From Betaproteobacteria bacterium (GTDB lineage: Bacteria; Pseudomonadota; Gammaproteobacteria; Burkholderiales; Ferrovaceae), in the NCBI GenBank assembly GCA_028870615.1, contig JAGWPH010000017.1, positions 1-8,288 on the forward strand: a stretch of DNA of 8,288 nt, read 5' to 3'. The translations under genes and the position numbers were made by a program. Below are positions 1-6,365 of the stretch, one piece after another. How positions within the stretch are numbered: position 1 is the first letter of the stretch; each line of letters starts with the position of its first letter. Under the pieces are notes generated by a model. That model saw only the letters and a program-made list of their open reading frames with translations, made no database searches and was not told the DNA's origin.

Positions 1-491
1 TGATCTACTTGCTGATCGTGGTGAATTTTCAGTCATGGCTGGATCCCTTTGTGATCATCACAGCCTTGCCTTCGGCGCTGGCGGGAATCGTATGGATGCT
101 GTTTGCGACGCATACCACGCTGTCGGTACCTGCTTTGACGGGGGCCATCATGTGTATGGGGGTGGGGACAGCCAACAGTATTCTGGTGGTCAGTTTTGCG
201 CGGGAGCGGCTGATGCAGACCCGGGATGCGGTCCGGGCAGCGGTTGAAGCGGGCTTTGCGCGGTTCCGGCCGGTGCTGATGACGGCCCTGGCCATGATCA
301 TCGGGATGCTGCCCATGGCGCTGGGCCTGGGTGAAGGGGGCGAACAGAATGCACCGCTGGGACGGGCAGTCATCGGTGGTTTATTGTTTGCAACCCTGGC
401 AACCCTAATCTTCGTACCAGTAGTTTTCAGTCTGGCACATCCCCGGGCTGCGTCCGAAGAAGCTTCGACAACGCTCCTATGGCGACCGTAG
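1..491 (+). CDS. RND-family efflux transporter permease, C-terminal fragment
   Basis: This is the last 162 codons of an inner-membrane RND permease, the proton-driven pump subunit of a tripartite efflux system. The first complete codon is at 3, and the gene begins before the window. Visible in order are the end of one helix (YLLIVVNFQSW), a helix with ITALPSALAGIVWML, the helix GVGTANSILVVSFA followed by RERL, the conserved loop-helix FRPVLMTALAMIIGMLPMALGLGEG, and a last helix IGGLLFATLATLIFVPVVF. By comparison with AcrB these are the end of TM8 and TM9 to TM12, and the protein ends 19 residues after the last helix. In AcrB-like pumps the TM10 motif carries a lysine before the Asn of KNAIL; here the position is Ala (TANSIL). 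The substrate cannot be inferred. No terminator is visible after the TAG stop. Family certain; subfamily not determined. Confidence 0.93.
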   Translation, partial: IYLLIVVNFQSWLDPFVIITALPSALAGIVWMLFATHTTLSVPALTGAIMCMGVGTANSILVVSFARERLMQTRDAVRAAVEAGFARFRPVLMTALAMIIGMLPMALGLGEGGEQNAPLGRAVIGGLLFATLATLIFVPVVFSLAHPRAASEEASTTLLWRP

Positions 492-604
492 GCCGTATGA
501 ACTGTTGCAAACTTGCATCAATGCGCCTTTGCGCTGAGTTCTCCTGCTGCTTTAACAAAACATTCACAATCACTCCCTAGTATCTCTCCCGGTACGTTGC
601 ATGA

Positions 605-620
605 CCCTGGCAATACAGGG
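605..620 (+). repeat. Hairpin in the porin 1 leader
   Basis: CCCTG (605-609) and CAGGG (616-620) are perfect inverted repeats around a 6-base loop. If transcription starts upstream, the mRNA can form a short GC-rich stem ending 31 bases before the start codon. A hairpin at a similar distance (34 bases) exists before porin 2. Five base pairs is short enough to occur by chance. Confidence 0.35.
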
Positions 621-639
621 CTGGATTCGTTTATTTACT

Positions 640-646
640 GGGAGAG
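640..646 (+). promoter_or_regulatory. Shine-Dalgarno of porin 1
   Basis: GGGAGAG lies 5 bases before the ATG at 652, with its GGAG core 7 bases away. This selects 652 over the in-frame ATG at 601, which would put 17 non-signal residues ahead of the signal peptide, and over the ATG at 658. Confidence 0.8.
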
Positions 647-651
647 TTTCA

Positions 652-1980
652 ATGAAAATGATTAAAAAATCACTGTTTGCACTGGCTGCACTGAGCGCAG
701 TGGCTGGTACCGCGCAAGCGGACGTCACTTTGTACGGAATTTTGGACCTTGGCGTGGCAGAACTGACCCACGCAGGTAATTTCAGTTCTACTTTCGTGAC
801 CGGAGCAGGACCTACGGGCGCCGGTTCCTACCAGAAACTGGGTACCACTATCGGCATGATGAACGGTGGCGAATATCAGACCCGCTGGGGGATCAAAGGC
901 TCTGAAGATTTGGGCAACGGAACACAGGCGTTCTTCCGGCTGGAATCCGCCATCAGCGCGGCCAACGGCATGATTTCGTCATCTGGTCTTGCTGGTGCCG
1001 GATTGCCCAACAAGTCCGCCAGCATGGTAGTGGACACCAGCTTGAACGGGCAACTTTTTGGCCGTGCCGCCCTGATCGGGTTGTCCAACAACAACTGGGG
1101 CACGATCACCATGGGTCGCCAAAATAGTCTGGAACTGGACATCATCACAGCAACATCAGGCGGTTACGACCCCGTGAATGCACAGATGTTCTCCCCCATC
1201 AACTTCTCTGGTTTCTACGGTGGCGGCGGCGCAACGGATAGTGCTCGCGTTGACAACTCCGTGAAGTATTCCAAGAGCTTTAACGACTTTGCTTTCAATG
1301 CCCTCTATGGCATTGGCGGCATGGCGGGGAACACTTCGGCTCGCAGCACCGGCGAAGTGAGTTTTGGCTATGAAGGGAAACGTTTCGGTTTCGAACTGGC
1401 TGCGCAGGAATCGCAGGATAGCACCAACATTTTCTCCGATCCGTCGGCAAATACCGTCGGGGCCAGTTTCCTCAACCTGAAGTCCTTCACGGCGGCACTC
1501 CGCTATCAACTGGTGGATCCCTTGAAGTTGACTGCCGGTTATCAGCGTATCCAGTGGAACACCCCAAGCAATCCGGGGGCTGACGCTACCCTGACCCAAG
1601 TGTATGGTTACACCATCAACCCAGCGAACGCCGACACCGGCACATTCCTCGGGCAGAAGACCTACAACATTTATTGGGTGGGCGGCAAGTGGCAGGTCAC
1701 GCATGAATTCCGTCTTTCTGCCGGGTACTATGACGCCGAGTTGCAGGCAGGAAACTACAATACTGTGAACGGCTTCACGGGCGCAGGCAGTACCCCGGCC
1801 CATCCTGATGGCTCGGACCAGTACTTCTCGATTCTGGCGGATTACGACCTGAGCAAGCGTACCAACTTCTATGCCGGAGTGATGTTCGACAAAAAATCCG
1901 GCGGTCAGATTCCTGGACCGCTTGCGACTACCCCGACCAATTTCAATACTTACGGGGTCGGCATCGTCCATCGGTTCTAA
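652..1980 (+). CDS. Outer-membrane general porin (betaproteobacterial type), first of a tandem pair
   Basis: A 442-residue precursor of a trimeric beta-barrel porin that lets small hydrophilic solutes diffuse across the outer membrane. The N-terminus MKMIKKSLFALAALSAVAG is a typical Sec signal peptide, with predicted cleavage after TAQA (residue 23), leaving a mature start DVTLYGI. Family landmarks follow: WGIKGSEDLGNG near 79-90, GQLFGRAALIGLSNNNWGTI at 133-152 and MGRQ at 154-157, the ARVDNSVKY strand near 198-206, the strand-turn YDLSKRTNFYAG near 398-409, and terminal HRF, whose final Phe is the usual recognition signal for the BAM assembly machinery. FYGGGGATD near 188-196 resembles the loop-3 constriction region by position, but this is inferred. 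It is longer than many porins of this family (about 350-400 residues), probably through longer loops. No Cys is present. It has its own terminator, so it is likely monocistronic. Solute preference cannot be read from sequence. Confidence 0.95.
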   Translation: MKMIKKSLFALAALSAVAGTAQADVTLYGILDLGVAELTHAGNFSSTFVTGAGPTGAGSYQKLGTTIGMMNGGEYQTRWGIKGSEDLGNGTQAFFRLESAISAANGMISSSGLAGAGLPNKSASMVVDTSLNGQLFGRAALIGLSNNNWGTITMGRQNSLELDIITATSGGYDPVNAQMFSPINFSGFYGGGGATDSARVDNSVKYSKSFNDFAFNALYGIGGMAGNTSARSTGEVSFGYEGKRFGFELAAQESQDSTNIFSDPSANTVGASFLNLKSFTAALRYQLVDPLKLTAGYQRIQWNTPSNPGADATLTQVYGYTINPANADTGTFLGQKTYNIYWVGGKWQVTHEFRLSAGYYDAELQAGNYNTVNGFTGAGSTPAHPDGSDQYFSILADYDLSKRTNFYAGVMFDKKSGGQIPGPLATTPTNFNTYGVGIVHRF

Positions 1981-1998
1981 GCGGTGTTCGGCGCCTGC
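1981..1998 (+). repeat. Hairpin directly after the porin 1 stop
   Basis: GGTG (1983-1986) can pair with CGCC (1992-1995), with one G-U pair and a 5-base loop. Adding GC (1981-1982) with GC (1997-1998) around a bulged T gives a six-pair stem that begins immediately after the TAA. No T-run follows, so it is not a terminator. The equivalent place after porin 2 holds a stronger hairpin. Confidence 0.35.
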
Positions 1999-2023
1999 CG
2001 ATAGTCCAGCAACACTCCATTTC

Positions 2024-2049
2024 AAGCCACCCTTCGGGGTGGCTTTTTT
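2024..2049 (+). terminator. Intrinsic terminator of porin 1
   Basis: GCCACCC (2026-2032), a TTCG tetraloop and GGGTGGC (2037-2043) form a perfect 7-bp GC-rich stem, followed by six T residues. AA at 2024-2025 can extend the stem into the T-run. It lies 43 bases after the stop and should end the porin 1 transcript before porin 2. Confidence 0.93.
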
Positions 2050-2050
2050 G

Positions 2051-2086
2051 TTGCAAAAACGAGACAAATGCACCGGTTTTGTGCAA
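2051..2086 (+). repeat. Imperfect inverted repeat after the porin 1 terminator
   Basis: TTGCAAAAAC (2051-2060) is complementary to GTTTTGTGCAA (2076-2086) apart from one bulged base. A shorter alternative, TGCAC with GTGCA (2069-2073, 2081-2085), would compete with it. It lies between the two porin units. It could be part of a regulatory site for porin 2 or chance; I see nothing that decides. Confidence 0.25.
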
Positions 2087-2148
2087 GTGATTTGGAGATT
2101 TAGAAGAGCCGCTGTAAGAAATGTGTAATATCGCAGATACAAGGATGG

Positions 2149-2170
2149 TCGGGTCTTATATAAAACCCGA
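2149..2170 (+). promoter_or_regulatory. 22-bp near-palindrome with AT-rich core upstream of porin 2 (candidate operator/promoter)
   Basis: Arms TCGGGT (2149-2154) and ACCCGA (2165-2170) flank the self-complementary core TTATATAA (2156-2163). The only mismatch is the C/A pair at 2155 and 2164. The core contains -10-like hexamers (TATAAA at 2159-2164), although no good -35 lies 17 bp upstream. A related half-site, TCCCGA, follows at 2182-2187. A two-fold site lying on a likely -10 in a porin upstream region is what an operator for a dimeric regulator looks like. Transcription from here would give a leader of about 100 nt. The symmetry is seen directly; the function is inferred. Confidence 0.45.
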
Positions 2171-2212
2171 TCGACCCAATGTCCCGACAAGAGGCTCTCT
2201 GGATGTCTGCAG

Positions 2213-2235
2213 TTTCCGGTGGAAGTATCCGGAAA
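2213..2235 (+). repeat. Hairpin in the porin 2 leader
   Basis: TTTCCGG (2213-2219) and CCGGAAA (2229-2235) form a perfect 7-bp stem around a 9-base loop, ending 34 bases before the ATG. It does not cover the ribosome binding site, so it may act as an mRNA-stability element or a binding platform rather than directly blocking translation. Confidence 0.45.
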
Positions 2236-2257
2236 AATCAAAACTAAACAAACACAT

Positions 2258-2261
2258 GGAG
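2258..2261 (+). promoter_or_regulatory. Shine-Dalgarno of porin 2
   Basis: GGAG lies 8 bases before the ATG at 2270. This fixes the start at MKKSLLAVVALSAVAG, a proper signal peptide, rather than the in-frame GTG at 2219, which would add 17 hydrophilic residues. Confidence 0.75.
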
Positions 2262-2269
2262 TGTTCGCA

Positions 2270-3622
2270 ATGAAAAAATCGTTACTGGCAGTGGTTGCGC
2301 TAAGCGCAGTGGCCGGTGTGGCCCAGGCAGATGTGTCGCTGTACGGTATTATCGACATGGGTATCGCCAATTTGACATCGGGTGCAAGCAGTAACCCCTC
2401 GATGCCGGCAGGTGTACCGACCCAGCTTTACGTGACCAACAATGGGGGCAAGGCAGTGACGACCATTGCGCCCAACGGCATGAGCCAGTCCGTCCTGGGA
2501 TTCAAGGGCAGTGAAGATGTGAGCGGTGACCTCAAGGTCGGATTCATACTGGAAGCGGGTATTAACGCCAATTCAGGGACGATTACCGATGGTATCAGCG
2601 GGTTGACCCAGGGAAACTTCAAAACCAGCACGGGGGGTGATAGTTCCCGCGCCGGTCAATTGTTCAACCAACGCAGCTTGCTCTACGTGTCTTCCAAGGA
2701 TATGGGAACCATTTCCTTTGGTCGCCAGTACAGTACATCGTTGGATCAGATTGTTAAGTACGACCCGATGGGAGGCTCCTACGCCTTCTCGCTGGTCGGC
2801 TTCTATGGAAGTTATGGCGGTGGAGGCTGGACGGAAGATGCGCGTCTGGACAACTCCATCAAGTATGAAGGCAAGTTCGGTGCCGTACGTGTGGGCGCCA
2901 TGTACCAGTTCGGCGGCATTGCCGGCAGCAACTCAGCCAACTCGGCGGGCCAGTTTGCTTTGGGCACCGATGTGGGTAATTTTTCCACGGATGCTTTCGT
3001 AAGCTTCAAGAAAGATGGTCTGGGAACCTTTCCTAGCACTACCGGTGCCCCCAACAACATGCTGGGTGTCGTATCGGACAACAAAGCCGAAGGGTTGAAT
3101 GCCAAATACAAATTTAGCCGGCTAACGCTTTCCGGAGGTGCGGAACATATCGTGTACTCGGCGCCTTCAGATCCAACGATGGCCTTTAGCGGCGCCCTGC
3201 CCATCGGGGCTTATCAGGTCGGACAGTATGGAGCACCCAATACGTCAGCCTATGCTGCCGTCAACAAGACCGTCAATCTGGTCTTTTTTGGTGGAAAATA
3301 CGAGGTCACATCGAATCTGGATTTGATCGCCTCGGCTTATAATGCCCGGAATTCGAACTACACCGGGAGCGCTGGAGGCGGGTGTGCCAGCGGCGGTATC
3401 AGCGGCGCAAGCTTCAATGCCGGACGTTGTGCTGGTTTCCTGCAATCCTACGGGCTCGTGCTGGATTATCACCTGTCCAAGCGGACGGATATTTATGCCG
3501 GGATTTCGGATCAAAACTCCACCGGTGGCGTCACCACGTTCTACAATATTGGAGCCAACGCGACCAATAATGCGGCCGACCAGAACACCACCACCATGGT
3601 GGGCATTCGTCACCGCTTCTAA
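2270..3622 (+). CDS. Outer-membrane general porin (betaproteobacterial type), second of a tandem pair
   Basis: A 450-residue precursor of a trimeric 16-strand-type porin. The signal peptide is MKKSLLAVVALSAVAGVAQA (1-20), giving mature DVSLYGIIDMG. Landmarks: VLGFKGSEDVSGDLKVGF (75-92), GQLFNQRSLLYVSSKDMGTI (129-148) and SFGRQ (149-153), FYGSYGGGG (178-186, position of the constriction loop by comparison), RLDNSIKYEGKFG (192-204), the strand-turn YHLSKRTDIYAGISDQ (400-415) and terminal IRHRF with the BAM-recognised Phe. It clearly shares architecture with the preceding porin (signal peptide, GSED, GRQ, DNS[IV]KY, LSKRT) but is well diverged, so the duplication is old. Unlike its neighbour it has two cysteines, C372 and C387, in a Gly/Ser-rich stretch (GGGCASGG…AGRCAG) that reads as a surface loop and could hold a disulfide. 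It has its own leader and terminator. Solute specificity is unknown. Confidence 0.95.
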   Translation: MKKSLLAVVALSAVAGVAQADVSLYGIIDMGIANLTSGASSNPSMPAGVPTQLYVTNNGGKAVTTIAPNGMSQSVLGFKGSEDVSGDLKVGFILEAGINANSGTITDGISGLTQGNFKTSTGGDSSRAGQLFNQRSLLYVSSKDMGTISFGRQYSTSLDQIVKYDPMGGSYAFSLVGFYGSYGGGGWTEDARLDNSIKYEGKFGAVRVGAMYQFGGIAGSNSANSAGQFALGTDVGNFSTDAFVSFKKDGLGTFPSTTGAPNNMLGVVSDNKAEGLNAKYKFSRLTLSGGAEHIVYSAPSDPTMAFSGALPIGAYQVGQYGAPNTSAYAAVNKTVNLVFFGGKYEVTSNLDLIASAYNARNSNYTGSAGGGCASGGISGASFNAGRCAGFLQSYGLVLDYHLSKRTDIYAGISDQNSTGGVTTFYNIGANATNNAADQNTTTMVGIRHRF

Positions 3623-3650
3623 GCACATGTCTGCTTCGGCGGACCAGTGC
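3623..3650 (+). repeat. UUCG-capped hairpin directly after the porin 2 stop
   Basis: GTCTGC (3629-3634), a TTCG loop and GCGGAC (3639-3644) form a 6-bp stem with one G-U pair. GCAC (3623-3626) and GTGC (3647-3650) extend it across a 2x2 internal loop. It begins immediately after the TAA and has no T-run. Together with the terminator that follows, it gives the 3' UTR two stable tetraloop hairpins. Confidence 0.55.
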
Positions 3651-3668
3651 GACAAAGCAGTGCCATCA

Positions 3669-3695
3669 AACCGCTCCTTCGGGGGCGGTTTTTTT
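3669..3695 (+). terminator. Intrinsic terminator of porin 2
   Basis: AACCGCTCC (3669-3677), a TTCG tetraloop and GGGGCGGTT (3682-3690) form a 9-bp stem with one U-G pair, running into a seven-T tract (3689-3695). It lies 46 bases after the stop and only 17 bases before the coq7 ATG. Confidence 0.94.
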
Positions 3696-3696
3696 A

Positions 3697-3705
3697 TGGT
3701 AGGCT
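3697..3705 (+). promoter_or_regulatory. Candidate extended -10 promoter of coq7
   Basis: TG-G-TAGGCT is an extended -10-like element whose last base lies 7 nt before the coq7 ATG. Standard spacing would put the transcript start at or one base from the A of the ATG. The -35 position (around 3677-3682) falls in the terminator stem and does not match the consensus. No Shine-Dalgarno is clear before the ATG (only GGTAGG about 10 bases away), which fits a leaderless message. The alternative is readthrough from the porin unit. Inference from sequence only. Confidence 0.4.
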
Positions 3706-3712
3706 CGCGCTC

Positions 3713-5253
<1,541 letters not shown>

Positions 5254-5261
5254 TTCAGGTT

Positions 5262-6362
5262 TCAAGCGGGATAAATGGCGCCCAGAAGCACCTTGCCGCG
5301 GGCGCCGGTCACGGCCGGAAGGCTGGCGCTGCGGTGGTGTAACAACTCGCGGGCCAACCAGGCGAATGCCGTCGCTTCGACCAGTGTGGCAGGAATTCCC
5401 AAGTCATCCGTCAGACGCACCGGTGCTTTCGGTAACAGGGCTTGAATCCGCTCGATGAGCGCACGGTTTTTGGCGCCGCCGCCGCAACAATAAATTTCCA
5501 GTCCTTCACACCATTCGGTCGCGATGCAGTCAGCCACAGTTTGGGCCGTCAATTCCGCCAGGGTGGCCTGGACATCTCGCGGTGAGAGGCGGTGCGTTTC
5601 ATGGAAACCTTCCAGCCAGCCCAGATGAAATTCATTGCGTCCCGTGCTTTTGGGCGGCGTGCGCAAAAAATAGGGATGTGTCAGCAGCGCCCGCAATAAG
5701 GCGGGAGCGACGGTGCCGGACTGACTCCAGGCCCCGTCGCAGTCGAAGGGTTGACCCAGGTGGCGCTCTGCCCAGCCATCCAGCAAGACGTTGGCCGGCC
5801 CGCAGTCATAACCTCTGGTTTCGTGTCCGGGACGAAGCACGGTCAGATTGGAAAATCCACCCAGATTGAGAATGATGCGCGCATGGGTGGGGGAGCGAAA
5901 CATCGCATCATGGAACGCAGGCACCAATGGTGCTCCCTGGCCTCCTGCAGCGATGTCCCGCGAACGGAAATCCGTGACCACAGTCAGCCCTGTCAATTCG
6001 GCCAGCAGGGCACCATTCCCCAGTTGCAGCGTAAACCCGTGATCGGGGCGGTGGCGTACAGTTTGTCCATGGCAACCGATAGCCCGGACATGCTTGGAGG
6101 ACAGTTCAGACTGTCGTATGGCCTCCAGGGCGACATCGGCGTAGTGCCGGGCCAGTTCGACGCCAGCGATGGCAGCGCGTTCCAGTTCGTCATGACCTTG
6201 GGGCACATTGAGGCTGAGCAGGGTTGCGCGCAGCGCGGCCGGGAGTGCTGCGGAAACGTGCCCCAGCACGGTAGGTTGCGCCTCCGAAAATGACGCCACC
6301 ACGGCATCGATGCCGTCCAGGCTGGTTCCGGACATGATGCCCACATAATGTTCAGTGCTCAA
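5262..6362 (-). CDS. anmK: Anhydro-N-acetylmuramic acid kinase
   Basis: Cytosolic peptidoglycan-recycling enzyme. It hydrolyses the 1,6-anhydro ring of anhydro-MurNAc and phosphorylates it with ATP, giving MurNAc-6-phosphate for MurQ. It has 366 residues of the ASKHA kinase fold, close to the family length. Motifs: GIMSGTSLDGIDAV (8-21, phosphate loop), GCHGQTVRHRP (96-106), RDIAAGGQGAPLVPAFHDA (135-153), ILNLGGFSNLT (164-174), GYDCGPANVLLD (184-195) with D186 as the expected catalytic Asp, YCCGGGAKN (291-299) and LVEATAFAWLA (327-337). The start appears to be TTG at 6362: no ATG or GTG lies between the upstream stop and this point, and the next ATG is inside the conserved GIMSGTS strand. The start is three bases after the peptidase stop and in the same frame, with a weak GAG six bases upstream, so translation is probably coupled to that gene. 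The upstream partner acts on the same polymer. Confidence 0.96.
   Translation of the reverse strand: MSTEHYVGIMSGTSLDGIDAVVASFSEAQPTVLGHVSAALPAALRATLLSLNVPQGHDELERAAIAGVELARHYADVALEAIRQSELSSKHVRAIGCHGQTVRHRPDHGFTLQLGNGALLAELTGLTVVTDFRSRDIAAGGQGAPLVPAFHDAMFRSPTHARIILNLGGFSNLTVLRPGHETRGYDCGPANVLLDGWAERHLGQPFDCDGAWSQSGTVAPALLRALLTHPYFLRTPPKSTGRNEFHLGWLEGFHETHRLSPRDVQATLAELTAQTVADCIATEWCEGLEIYCCGGGAKNRALIERIQALLPKAPVRLTDDLGIPATLVEATAFAWLARELLHHRSASLPAVTGARGKVLLGAIYPA
5277..5306 (+). repeat. Perfect 7-bp inverted repeat at the argB/anmK convergence
   Basis: GGCGCCC (5277-5283) and GGGCGCC (5300-5306) are exact inverted repeats with a 16-base loop, inside the last codons of anmK and 23 bases after the argB stop. 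No T-run follows on either strand, so it is not a classical terminator. It could mark the 3' end of the argB message or be a by-product of GC-rich coding sequence. Confidence 0.3.
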
Positions 6363-6365
6363 GCG

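Larger units (their letters stand above)
492..651 (+). other. Intergenic region upstream of porin 1
   Basis: These 160 bases separate the permease stop from the first porin start. No convincing intrinsic terminator for the permease is visible: GCGC-CTTT-GCGC at 523-534 could form a short stem but has no T-run. A promoter for the porin is expected here. The best match I find is weak: TGC-TTTAAC at 548-556, an extended -10-like element with a poor -35 (TTTGCG, 528-533). GTTGCAAA at 504-511 also occurs at 2050-2057 ahead of porin 2. Confidence 0.4.

Noticed and set aside
523..534. GCGC-CTTT-GCGC stem after the RND permease as a terminator
   Set aside because: Only four base pairs and no T-run follows, so I do not call a terminator there.
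1156..2370. A 404-codon open frame on the minus strand, antisense to the end of porin 1 and the start of porin 2
   Set aside because: It crosses a clear terminator, an intergenic region and two strongly supported porin genes, shows no recognisable domain, and its openness follows from the codon bias of the sense genes.
3647..3712. In-frame 22-codon upstream extension of coq7
   Set aside because: It would be translated through the porin 2 terminator hairpin and adds residues absent from Coq7 proteins; the start at 3713 fits the family length of 208.
5751..6293. A 180-codon open frame on the plus strand within anmK
   Set aside because: It runs antisense to the conserved AnmK motifs, has no family features and lacks a supporting ribosome binding site.
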